Shown in pieces: positions 49,556-59,761 of a DNA stretch of 62,000 bases. The notes under the pieces were generated by a model, which did not search any database, was not told the DNA's origin, and saw only the letters and a list, made by a program, of their open reading frames with translations. The translations under genes and the position numbers were made by a program. How positions within the stretch are numbered: position 1 is the stretch's first letter; every line of letters starts with the position of its first letter. The DNA is taken from assembly GCF_008831285.2 (NCBI RefSeq), contig NC_045143.1, forward strand, positions 19,986,854 to 20,048,853, given 5' to 3'. Source of the DNA: Nymphaea colorata. Its lineage: Eukaryota > Streptophyta > Magnoliopsida > Nymphaeales > Nymphaeaceae.

Positions 49556-51288
49556 AATGAATCATATTTTGTTCAATGCGTTTCCATTCCTGGGCATCAT
49601 TTTAGTCTGTTTGGGATCTTCTATTTGATTAAGGGTTGGCCTTATTTGTCCACATGACCTGGCTATATTTACATAGAACAATAATGTTCTATGTAGTCTC
49701 GGTACAGACCTAGTCCAATTTCCTTATTATTGTCACATTTAATGGTTGAGACTCCTTGATAACTATGTTGTTCAAAATTGTCTATTGCCACATGCAGATT
49801 TATTTTCCCATGGATTCTCATATGATCAAAACATGCCAGGGAAGCAAATCATGGCAAGGTCTTTTGACTAATAGGCAATCTCTACGTTAGCCTGTAACAG
49901 CTCGTATCACAACCCAAATTTTCACTTTTTTCTTTTCCAATGCGCTACAGGCACAAACCAAGCTTTTGGCAATGTGACATTCTTAAAAACACACGTCACA
50001 TAAAGTTTGAATCACAAACTAGGCCATCCATGTTCGTTATATATACAAACCATATATACAGACTTTTCTATACAAAGTAGATACTATGGCCCTTTTGACG
50101 TTTCCTTTGTGCATTGCTGTAAAAACTCAAAAATGAAAACTTCAACACCAAAGGACGCACAGGCACACTGAACACTTTCTCCCAGTGGAATGTGAGCTAC
50201 GCCCATTCATCGGCCCGCTCGAGATACTGGGTCTTGAAAAAAAAAGTTTGGCAGAAGGCTGAACTTTCAAACTATGACAGATAACCAGCCAATTCCAAAC
50301 CCGCCTAGAGTCTACGTGATAATGTTCACTGACACTACTATCCCATGAACACTAATTTAAGTAGTACTTGTATAACATATGCAACTTGTATCATTGATCA
50401 CACAAGGCTTCACAATTTCTGAGATAAAGTTAATCAATAGAATGTAAACTCACATAACCCATAATGATCTTGCCAATCCATGGGGTAAAGATCCGCATGG
50501 GACTCTAGCATGTTCACGAAGTGATCTTGCAAATATTTAACGAGCTCACATTGCGATTCTTTTTACATTCAAAATTTTCAATTCATAGCCCCTGTGAGCA
50601 CAAATATAAGAGCGTGCACATCACAGACGACCTCTTAGTCAAGAGAAATCTTTGTGATGACTTAAAACACTATAGATTTAGGATGGTTGTAACGATTGAG
50701 CAACCTATTGGGATTCCATCCACAAGTAGTGATGCTCACTCAGCCTTCAATAGGATACTCCAGTTGGGAAGGAAGAAGCTTTAGGCTCAAGCAAGTACTT
50801 TACAATTCAATGCATGGGGCCTTGCACCGCCTACACCCCAGTAGGCTCACCAGTGAAAAAATGAAAAGGGCGTATTTATTAATTTTTAGTGTTGGATGCA
50901 AGACAAATCAACAAATCAATGTATGATATTATAGGTGTGCTACAACTGTGCTACACATATATCTCACTAAATGTGTATGCAAGTTCATCTTCATTCACGT
51001 GCATCCACATTGCCTATACATATAAATTTAACGTCAATTATCATATGGAAATATAGTTTTCTTAATTTCACCGTTCCTTCACTCAAATCAACTACTACAA
51101 TTCACTAAAATCATAGTTACAAGGTAAGAATTATACTAGGAAGCCATCATACCTTCAATGCATGTTACATGTTATTTTAGTTTTTTTCTTTTTCTTTTTT
51201 TTTCCCCTCCATCTCACGTTGCTGCTACTGCAACACTTCTTCTTTCCCTCATGCTGTTGCTACTGTAATTTTCTTCTTTTCGTTCTGA
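49556..51288. other. 3' flank of SurE and intergenic DNA
   Basis: The SurE 3'UTR must lie in the first few hundred bases; no single polyadenylation signal stands out. TGTAACAGCTCGTATCACAA at 49893 resembles a plant LTR start, but I found no partner. The open frame 50521-50784 has no recognisable domain. Confidence 0.4.
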
Positions 51289-51448
51289 CGACTTCAGTTA
51301 CTTTGGAAGCATACTTATTGGATTTCCTTTTTAACACTACTCCCCACCCGTTAATACATCCATCAGTTTCAATTATTAAAAAATCTGAATCTAGGGGTAG
51401 ATACATTTCTGGTAAGTACTTGATTGCTTCCTTGACTTTTTCTATTAT
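51289..51448 (-). pseudogene. Caulimovirid RNase H fragment, 160 bp
   Basis: It matches 60069-60228 almost base for base in the same orientation and is a slice of the viral RNase H domain. It is fused directly to the viral leader at about 51446-51450. It marks a recombination junction at the left edge of the viral insertion. Confidence 0.85.
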
Positions 51449-51449
51449 A

Positions 51450-52139
51450 AATCTTTGTGTTTTATGTTGGAAGTTCTGGCCCTAACCAGGATCTATGCGT
51501 AGGAACCATGCTTTATAAGGAAGAACCTGCTATAACATGTTTTGTTCATGATCTGATTCCCATGTTTTTGAGTTCTTGATTCTCTGGACGAGTCACTATA
51601 TAAATCCTTTAAGACCAAAAGGCTATTGTGGAAAAGAAGTACCCGTGAGGCGAGAATGCCGTTTAGGGAAAAAATAGTACACAAACGGTGAGGTTTGAAT
51701 GGGATGACAAAGGTGTCGCACATGGTGTTCTATGAAAGGAGAATATACCAAGTTTTCAAAATCAGGAGAATCATACCATAACCTCATCATGTTTCAGTTT
51801 GTTCTTTTTTATAATATATGTGTTATTTGTTCGTAGAACTCTGTTCTTGTGAAAGGAATTTTTCCAACCTAAAACTAAAGACTCGTGAACAGGGTGTGAA
51901 ATTGTATGCATGATACATAGGACTGCAGGTTAAACAGAGATGAGTACCTAGTAGGCTCAAGAACCTTTTGATTTCGAAAAACTTTAGCCATAAGAACCAT
52001 TTGATTTCAGAACACTGTGTTTTTCAAAAAACCCAAAAATATTTACTAGTAGTTTAATTAATAGTTTACTGAATTTTCTTTCGTATTATTATATGCATAG
52101 AATAGAATATTTGAATCCTGAAATATATCCAAAACATAA
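51450..52139 (+). repeat. Viral shared leader region, copy 1
   Basis: This 690-bp direct repeat corresponds to 57255-57939 at roughly 95% identity by eye. It contains a TATATAAAT box (51597-51605), short upstream ORFs and no long conserved frame. It ends about 35 bp before the first viral start codon. It corresponds to the promoter/leader of pregenomic RNA in caulimovirids; that role is inferred from position. Confidence 0.85.
51597..51605 (+). promoter_or_regulatory. Putative viral TATA box, copy 1
   Basis: TATATAAAT, about 570 nt before the movement-protein ATG, is preserved in both leader copies (57402-57410). Confidence 0.55.
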
Positions 52140-52172
52140 GACCCAAAAAACTAATAAACTTTACAGACCTTT

Positions 52173-53233
52173 ATGAGTGATAAAGAAGATATTTACATAC
52201 AAAGTCTGAAAAAAACAAGAACCTACTACCCCGATGCAGAAGGACTAACTAGATACGATCCACCTAGTAGTTCTGATAAACTTATAGTTCGCCAACTAAA
52301 CCTCATAATCATTATGCTGATAAAACTAAACCAAAGAATTAGCCAACTCGAACGAATAAGGAGAATAGACGAAAATCTATTAACTAGAATAATCCGAACC
52401 CAGGGTCCCTGCCCTAGAACATTAGAAGAAATAATCGATGTAAACAGAGATTTAGAAATCTACAATAATCATCAACTCTGTTTGTTAAATCCTAGAACTC
52501 TATATAGGACAAGCTTTTGGAGTGTTAACCCACAGTTAGTCAGAATAAGCAGAGAATAAGAAGTTTGTGTAACTACTGAACATCAAAACATTGGCATCGT
52601 TAGTCAAGACAGTATTAACAATTATTACGAAACCATAATTGATTTATCCATCTTGGTTTAATAATTATAGGAATTAAGGGTTTAGCCAGAAAAAATCTAG
52701 GAACAAAAGTATTAATCACTTTACTAGATAAGAGATGGACAAACGATGCTAGGAAGGCCATTATAGCAAGTATGGAAATTGATATGTCTAATAACAAAGG
52801 CATATTTTATTGTGCACCTGATTTCTTGCTAAGCATAAGAGACCTTGAACATATTATGATAGGAATTCAAACTAAAGGATATGAAACATTTATGGGAAAA
52901 ACTAATTTACTTGTAAATGTTGGATTCTTAGGAAAAGTACCTAATAGTAGTACTACAAAGTACAAAATCGATACTAAGGCTATAATCGAATCTATGACTA
53001 GTAAAGGTATCAGGATGATCAAGCCTATGGCTATTGACCCTGAAGAATTAGAAGGCTTAGATTGGAATATTAGTAAAAATCTAAAAACAAAGACTAATGT
53101 CAAAGTTCCTGAAGAAAGTTTAATGTTTAAAAACCCCAATGGTAGCTATACTGTGAGATTTTTATACTACAAAGAAAAACAACATAAAGAAGAAAACGAA
53201 GCTGAAGAATTTCGTAGCCAGATAGAAGATTGA
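52173..53233 (+). pseudogene. Caulimovirid movement protein (30K superfamily), broken
   Basis: The C-terminal two thirds carry the 30K-type core: a FIHLGLIIIGIKGLARKNLG stretch near 52650-52709, then the LLDKRW turn, typical of caulimovirid cell-to-cell movement proteins. The N-terminal frame starts at ATG 52173 and stays open to a TAA at 52557-52559. It remains coding-like to about 52640, where a frame change enters the movement core. I therefore treat 52173-53233 as one former gene, which is inference. The stop TGA overlaps the next ATG by one base (TGATG, 53231-53235), suggesting translational coupling. Confidence 0.82.
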
Positions 53234-54785
53234 TGGAAACCTTAGAACATAATTGTATTTTACTTCCTAAGGGATTTGACTTATCAGAAGAAGATATCTT
53301 TAGACTAGAAATAAAATTAGTCGCAGAAGGAAAAATTCAAGAGGAAGACAACCTATACATAGATCCCACAGGAAATATCAGGATAAATAGACTAGAGGAT
53401 GTTTATATGCAGAAACCAATGAACATCTCAAAAAATCTTATGGAAATAGATGCCCCAGAATCTTCCTTAGTTACTACAAGGAGATCACCACAAGATCAAC
53501 AACAACCTCAACAACAAGCACAACCCCCGTCAACTCCACCTGTACTATTCTATTCACCTGGACAACCCCCTAGAAGACATTATGTAGAATATAAAGAAAG
53601 AGATATCTATACACCTAAGGGTAAAAGAATGCCTTTAGAAACCATAGACAGAAAAGATTTAATAGATGGAGGAAGAATTTTGAACATAAGTGCTCATGAT
53701 CCACAATTATTACCCTCAGTAATAGACATGTGGTCTCAACGAGTTGCTAGGAAATGAGACATGATGAACCAAGAAATGTGGACAAGAGAAGAAATGTACA
53801 ATTGGGCAGAAAATTTTTTAGGAGAAACCGCTAGAGCATCTTGGGAAGCATACAAAAGAGAACACCCACAAGACTTACAAAGAGAAATTCTTCTAGGCAA
53901 AAATATTTATAACTTTACCAATAAAATACAATTACTCTTACTAGGATACCAGCCAAATACAGGGTATGATAAGCAACAACAAGACTCGATCAGAAAACTA
54001 GAACAACTTCAAATTAAAGACTGGCGCTATATCAAACCTTTTTTACAAGACTTCTTTTATTATAGTTCCTTAGCAGGCCGTTTTTATAATAAAGAGATAG
54101 GAGAAAGCCTATTTCTCAAGTTACCAGATCCCTTGGGTTCTGAGATTCATAAAAAATATAAAGAAAAAGAGATGATGCCCCACCTAGATAACATTAGTAT
54201 AAGGATTCAATTTATTATTGAAGAATTAGTAAAGAAATGTACTGAGATAACCATTTCCAATCAGTTAAAAGGAGAATATAGCTTTTGCAAACAAATTTAT
54301 ACACCACAAAGATATGATAGAGAACCTAGACACCCAAAAATAGGACAAGAGATAAAGATAAACGACGAAGATACTACCTTCGTAAATCTAATGCTAAAAA
54401 ACCCTATCTTGACAAACATAGACATGTTAAAAAATATAATACCCAAAGGGATTACAAAAACAAATTAACATGCTTTACTTTTGGCAGTCCTGAACATTTA
54501 GCTAGGGACTGTTCAAAACGAAAAAATCTTTACAATAAAGCTTCAATCCTTGTTGACTGTGTAAATGAGAATGTATTGACTTTAGATGAATATATTAGCG
54601 ATACTGAAAGCATCTATAGTATTGTATCTATAGAAGAATCATTTCATGCTCCTAATTCCTCTGATGAAGAACCTTGTAGTGATAACTGCATGGGCCATAA
54701 CATACTCGAATCAAGTAAAAAATATGGTCAGGAATTTCCAAGACAAATTTTCTACTTTAACCAACCTACAATACATGTTAGATAA
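53233..54785 (+). pseudogene. Caulimovirid coat protein with zinc knuckle, broken
   Basis: After an acidic, Gln/Pro-rich N-terminal part comes the coat-protein core. NWAENFLGETARASWEAYK begins near 53800, and SLFLKLPDPLGSEI near 54111. These match conserved blocks of caulimovirid capsid proteins. A zinc-knuckle-like end (CFTFGSPEHLARDC, 54473-54514) lies in another frame, and its second Cys position is Phe. Breaks are a TGA at 53755-53757 and a one-base frame change before 54468. The Asp/Glu/Ser-rich tail to 54785 is typical of viral capsid precursors. Confidence 0.85.
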
Positions 54786-54925
54786 CATGAATGATGACTA
54801 ATATTGTTTGGTAGCTTTTTGAGTATCATATAAGATAAGTTTGATCTTCTGTAAATAGACATTAGCTACGGTAGACAAAGTAGAATGCATTCTTTTATCT
54901 AACACAAAATTTTGTTTCAAGAAAC
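54786..54925. other. Short viral intergenic stretch
   Basis: No coding sequence; it separates the coat-protein frame from the next ATG. Confidence 0.5.
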
Positions 54926-56245
54926 ATGGCCTCTTCTAGCTAAACCCACCTTGTCCAAATAGACCCAGATCTAGGCCTACCCATATTACCCCCAAACTCC
55001 AATCTTACATTCTTAACTTTGCCTAGTATGAATCTTGACCAAAAAAACCATATTTTATTAGATAACCTCTGGCACAATAGAAAAAACCCAACCTTCTCTA
55101 AAATCCTCAGCATTTTAGCAACCTACGTTAGTATAAAAAATACTCAAAACCAGATCACATAAAGCCAACTCAAGCTCTTTCCTGAGCCTATCCCAAACCC
55201 TGCTTTTCTGAACATAGCCCAACAATTAGAGAATACTAGTACAGAGCTCACTCTCTGTAAAGAGAAATTGGAAGACATGACCGAAAAATTGAAGCAGTCA
55301 ATAGCCGAAATAGAATTACTGAAAGAACAGTGAGAAAAAGAAATGAAAAAACAGTGAGAAGAAAAAAGAGAAAGTTTTCCTTCAGAAATAGATGTAGCAA
55401 GAGAACAAGTCTATAAAATAGTTCTTCAAAAGCAAAAGCAGGAACAAGGACATATTCAGGAGATCTTAAGATTTCTTGCCAGAAACCCTGGATTACGAAA
55501 CAAGGGATTGAAGTTCTGTTTAGTCAAATACCAACAAAGAAGACATGCTGATAACTCTTTCTGCGAGTGTCATAAAGGATTCGGGATTATCCTGGTAAGC
55601 ATTAATCTGAAAAGATGGACAGACATAGAAATGTTTGACACACAGATTTCCTTGAAAAACTTAATGGAACTAGGATATATAAGAAGGATTATCGTAACAG
55701 CAGTGGAGCAGACTCATATGCTGCGTTTCAATTGGCATTTGGCTTATATAGTAGAACAGATTTTTAGGAATAACTGGGTTACAAAAGGATTTGTAAACCT
55801 CGATATCAATACAATCCCTCCAACATATGATTATCCATGTGATGCGAAACATGAAATAATCATTAGGACATACTCTTTTGCCAGCCCTCTGCAAGCCCCT
55901 CTACCTCTTACAGACATACCAAAAGCCAATCCAGACGAATGGCATGATGAACTTACGAGATGGAGAGAATTCAAGATGTCCCAACAATGGAGAACCTGAA
56001 ATCACCTCATTTCAGAAGACAAAAATACAAGGATATACACCTATGACACTGAACATATAAAAATAATTATACCATTCCAAAACCATATTTGTATTAAGCC
56101 AGGATTACGTGAACATTTTGCCCAAACCAACGCAGGATGGCAAGTTCATGAATTCGGCGATAATGGTGCTGATGGTACTGCAATAACTCTTCAATTTGAT
56201 CAACATTCAGATAGCGAAGAAGATACAAATCCAGCATGGCACTAG
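54926..56245 (+). pseudogene. Viral ORF of unknown function, 440-codon frame with five stops
   Basis: One reading frame runs from ATG 54926 to TAG 56243-56245. It keeps coding character (charged coiled-coil heptads near 55220-55400, a Cys-rich FCECHKGFG patch near 55559, an acidic C-terminus) despite stops at 54941, 55160, 55331, 55355 and 55997. It sits last in its set, where caulimo-, soymo- and solendoviruses place the transactivator/viroplasmin. I see no clear viroplasmin motif, so that identity is only a positional guess. Confidence 0.55.
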
Positions 56246-57254
56246 ACATTCTTTGAGAGAAAAGTAGGGACGAAGCTGTTAAGTCCTTAACCCTGCAGCC
56301 TAATGTTTGTCAAGACCGAAAAACTTGACCATTGTAAGTCATGGTTAAACTTTCCATGGGTACAGTGCTTCCCATGTAAAATGTAAGCATCATCCATTTG
56401 AGAAGAAACATGATAAACTTCTCTTTGGGAAAATCCCTCAAGTTAAACATAGGATTTGCGTTGTAGATCATCGCCTCAAAATCTACCTTGAAAAAACTCT
56501 CTAGGATAAATATGGGTTTTACGTTTGTAAATTTTCAGCATAAAAATTTACCCTGTGACGCACCCCACAGGATAAGCTCTGGGTCACATCCTAAAGCAAA
56601 TCTTTTCGAGGCGCTTCTAGAAGATCGTTGTAGTTGCCGACCTTCTTTATGTAAATAAAGCAACGTTGCATGAATAAAGAAGAAGGAATGTTACACGCGT
56701 CAAAAAATGAACACGTGGCTTGCCATTGAAGGAAAGGTGAAGTGGCTACTGTAGCAGTGAGTGTAACAGTTACTGTAGCACTTCGACGGACACTGTAGCG
56801 CACTGTAGCACTTTTTGGCTTTTTGGACACGTTCGATTGCCACCTCATCCAGCACATGACAGCTGTCCACTTTCCAGTTCCTTCGAGTGTAATTGCTTTT
56901 GTTTGTTTGTGTTTAGCTTGTTCGGGAAGGAATCTTATTCCTTTTCCAGATTATAATTTGCTTTCAAGTCCGGTGCCTATAAATGCACCACCCCAGCGTC
57001 TGCATCCATCATCCTTCAACACATCCTCTCATCGATCCATCCGCCTCCGAGTGCTTGCTTCCGAGTGCTTGAGTCCCTCTCCCTTACTCACTCCCTTTCC
57101 TTTTCTTCTCCACTCCCATGCTGTTGTAAGAAGCGAACCAGCGTTTTTATGTGTGTTTAAAGTTTTCTTTCGTATTTCGCTTATAAGCCGAACGGGAAAG
57201 TCTCTTTCCTGGAAGCATGTATCTTTACATATGCCTTTATAATCTGTTGTTATG
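56246..57254 (+). promoter_or_regulatory. Viral intergenic region with TATA box and ACTGTAGC repeats
   Basis: Non-coding. Four ACTGTAGC copies (56748, 56772, 56792, 56802) lie about 175-230 bp upstream of a TATAAAT box at 56978-56984. A C/T-rich stretch with ATCCATCATCC then follows, resembling a pararetroviral promoter and transcript start. AATAAAG motifs at about 56655 and 56676 could be polyadenylation signals. Confidence 0.5.
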
Positions 57255-57939
57255 AATCTTTGTGTTTTATGTTGGAAGTTCTGGCCCTAGCCAGGATCTA
57301 TGGGTAGGAACCATGCTTTATAAGGAAGAACCTACTGTAACATGTTTTGTTCATGATCTGATTCCCGTGTTTTTGAGTTCTTGATTCTCTGGACGAGCCA
57401 CTATATAAATCCTTTAAGACCAAAAGGCTATTGTGGAAAAGAAGTACCCGTGAGGCGAGGAGGCCGTTTAGGAAAAAAATAGTATACAAACGGTGAGGTT
57501 TGAATGAGATGACAAAGGTGTCGCACATAGTGTTCTATGAAAGAAGAATATACTAAGTTTTCAAAATCGGGGAAATCATACCATAAGCTCATCATGTTTC
57601 AGTTTGTTCTTTTTTATAATATATGTGTTATCTGTTCGTAGAACCATGTTCCTGTGAAAGGAATTTTTCCAACCTAAAACTAAAGACTCGTGAACAGAGT
57701 GTGAAGTTGTATGCATGATACATAGGACTGCGGCATAAAAGGAGATGAGTACCTAGTAGGCTCAAGAACCTTTTGATTTCGAAAAACTGTAGCCTTAAGA
57801 ACCATTTGATTTCAGAACACTGTGTTTTTCAATAAACCCAAAAATGTTTACTAGCCAAAATTAGTAGTTTACTGAATTTTCTCTCGTATTATTATATAGA
57901 ATAGAATATTTGAATCCTGAAATATAGCCAAACCATAAA
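57255..57939 (+). repeat. Viral shared leader region, copy 2
   Basis: Direct repeat of 51450-52139, with the TATATAAAT box conserved at 57402-57410. What follows the repeat is unrelated to what follows copy 1. Confidence 0.85.
57402..57410 (+). promoter_or_regulatory. Putative viral TATA box, copy 2
   Basis: TATATAAAT conserved with 51597-51605, about 545 nt before the next ATG at 57948. Confidence 0.5.
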
Positions 57940-57947
57940 GATATAAT

Positions 57948-58085
57948 ATGCTAACTCAAACAGACCCAAAAATTTACAATAAACAAGTGAAACAAATAGC
58001 TAGAAACAAAGTTATAAAATATCTCAAAAAGTTTGTAATTGTTAAGAAATTTAAAAAAAAAATTATTAAAACAATTAGTGTTTAA
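57948..58085 (+). CDS. Small basic viral ORF, 45 aa
   Basis: It starts nine bases after the shared leader ends. It is intact, with a strongly lysine-rich C-terminal half. No family recognised. The small size and position recall caulimovirid ORF VII-like peptides, a weak positional analogy. The next ATG follows after four bases. Confidence 0.5.
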   Translation: MLTQTDPKIYNKQVKQIARNKVIKYLKKFVIVKKFKKKIIKTISV

Positions 58086-58089
58086 TAAT

Positions 58090-58632
58090 ATGATAGAGGA
58101 ACAATGGCATATGTTAGAATATTATGCACATTATCAATCAGACGATAGTTACACAGACTACTCAGACTATGAAGAATATTTATACAACGAGTGGTACGAA
58201 CCCTGAATGTTTGCCATACCACTACACCACCATATGAATCGGCTAGAATACCTCAACTTAGAACTATACCAAAAGTCTAAAAGTATTGTAAAAAACAACC
58301 AATTTAGTCATACATGTTATTTTCAAAATGGAAAACATCTACTTCATAATGATGACACTAGTCCTTTGTCTCAACAACTGAATAGTATAACTGATCTACA
58401 CATTTCCTTAGCACAAAGCCTTGAATCCTACAATACTAAAAAACAGGTCTTTTTACAACCCATATTTGATACTTTAAAAGATAATATTTTTAAAGACATA
58501 TTAGAAAATCAAAGATATCTAAAAGACCAACTAGCCACAATTTTGAGTAAACTAGGAAGCTTACAAGAATATAAAGATAATACTGAAATCATAAAATTAA
58601 TAACTGAAATCAATCAAATAATCTTACGCTGA
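58090..58632 (+). pseudogene. Viral ORF, acidic N-terminus plus helical body
   Basis: A Tyr/Asp/Glu-rich 38-codon start ends in TGA at 58204-58206. The next codon is ATG (58207) in the same frame, followed by 141 codons of helical, coiled-coil-like sequence. This may be one gene split by a nonsense codon, or two coupled ORFs. The 3' end recurs inverted at 61854-62000. It is in the position where virion-associated or DNA-binding proteins occur in other genera; function unknown. Confidence 0.55.
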
Positions 58633-58634
58633 AT

Positions 58635-59063
58635 ATGAATTATATTTCGAAAACCTTAGCCAAAACAGAGTATAAACATGAGCATGAATGGAAACATAGA
58701 TCAGAAAGTAGCGACCATCCATGCATCTTTTGTAATGGGTATCCTAGTATAGAAATAAGATTTCAGTGTAAGGTTTGTATGACTGAAGCATGCAAATTTT
58801 GTCTAGAACAAAGACAATATCAATTTCTTCTAGAAAAAATTGGACGAAAAGATGACACTATAGAAAAACGAATTGTTGTAGTAGAAAATAGAATGGATTA
58901 TATAGAAAAAACTTTAGTCATAGCTGAACTAAAATTAGGATCTTTAGAAAACAAGATAGTAAAGCTTGATCCAACAAATTTCGAGATGCCAAATATCAAG
59001 GGAAAAGGCATAATTTTGGAAAAAGGAGAAAGGGCACTAACTACTATATTATTTCCCATATAA
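58635..59063 (+). CDS. Viral zinc-binding ORF upstream of protease, 142 aa
   Basis: It begins two bases after the previous stop. HPCIFCNGYPSIEIRFQCKVC continuing to CKFCLEQ gives three CxxC pairs, a likely zinc ribbon or treble-clef fold, followed by a coiled-coil helix. The frame changes around 59040-59065 into the protease frame, so originally it may have been the N-terminus of the pol polyprotein. The inverted copy at 61851-61698 lost its second half by deletion. Confidence 0.6.
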   Translation: MNYISKTLAKTEYKHEHEWKHRSESSDHPCIFCNGYPSIEIRFQCKVCMTEACKFCLEQRQYQFLLEKIGRKDDTIEKRIVVVENRMDYIEKTLVIAELKLGSLENKIVKLDPTNFEMPNIKGKGIILEKGERALTTILFPI

Positions 59064-59065
59064 AG

Positions 59066-59638
59066 ACTGACCATAGGGAACAAAGAAGAACAACTATCAG
59101 GATTTCTTGTATATTCAAAATAGATAAGTGAAAATTAGAAATAGATGCCTTAATAGACACAGGGTGTAGCGTCTCGGTATTAGACAAACCATTAGTTCCA
59201 CCAGAATATCATAGAAGTTTAGACCCTGCCTTACAACTTTGGGCAGAACAAATGGATGGATCTTTACACAAATATGATGAAGAAATATGCAAATATAAAA
59301 TAGCCTTTAGACTCTCTGAAGAAGAACATACTGCCTATCAACCAGGGCCTAAGACCTTCATTAGACATATGCAATTACATGATAGTACGAAATGCATTAT
59401 AGGACTAAATTTCATTCCAGAAAATATGGCCGGATATGTCATAACCAGGACAGGCCTTTCTTTTCTTACCAATCAAGTTTATTGGGTCTCAGAATGGAAA
59501 TTATATGGAAATAAAGGTTGTAAATGTAAAATTTCAGGAGCCTGCAAAGAAAAAATTGACCTAACCTACCCAGAAGAAGAAGATGACCTAGAAGAATTAG
59601 AGATAGACCCCAATTATCTAAAAGATCATCACTAACTT
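59066..59638 (+). pseudogene. Caulimovirid aspartic protease, truncated
   Basis: The frame leads with basic residues and crosses a TGA at 59129-59131. It then carries the retropepsin active-site motif LIDTGCSVSVLD (59150-59185). A C-terminal CKCKISGACKEKI patch and an acidic linker follow. Viral sequence stops at about 59617, where it joins the inverted copy; the last few codons and stop come from the junction. RT, which should follow, is absent on this strand. Confidence 0.8.
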
Positions 59639-59761
59639 TTCGGATTTCGATGGAGAAAGCAGGGTAAGGTCATGTAACCTTACTCTGGATTGGTCGAGAT
59701 AACTTATAATTTTATTTAGTCTTCTTATTTCAGATTCATAAACATCAATGTCTCTATTCAT
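59618..59761 (-). CDS. Small viral ORF overlapping the end of RNase H, 47 aa
   Basis: The ATG overlaps the RNase H stop (ATGAATAG). It encodes a charged helical peptide and ends at a TAG exactly where the inverted junction lies, so its natural 3' end is probably missing. No family recognised. Confidence 0.4.
   Translation of the reverse strand: MNRDIDVYESEIRRLNKIISYLDQSRVRLHDLTLLSPSKSEKLVMIF

Noticed and set aside
51493-51723. 76-codon minus-strand ORF in both viral leader copies (also 57298-57528)
   Set aside because: It is conserved only because the two leaders are near-identical. It has no domain, and it lies antisense across the TATA box and leader.
52002-52013. Possible tRNA-Met primer site in the viral leader (TGATTTCAGAAC, also 57807-57818)
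   Set aside because: Only 9 of 12 bases match the consensus, and a similar sequence occurs just upstream (CCTTTTGATTTC), so chance is likely.
51450-57939. Treating the two leader copies as LTRs of one retrotransposon
   Set aside because: There are no TG...CA ends, primer site, purine tract or target duplication, and no integrase. The proteins are caulimovirid movement and coat proteins.
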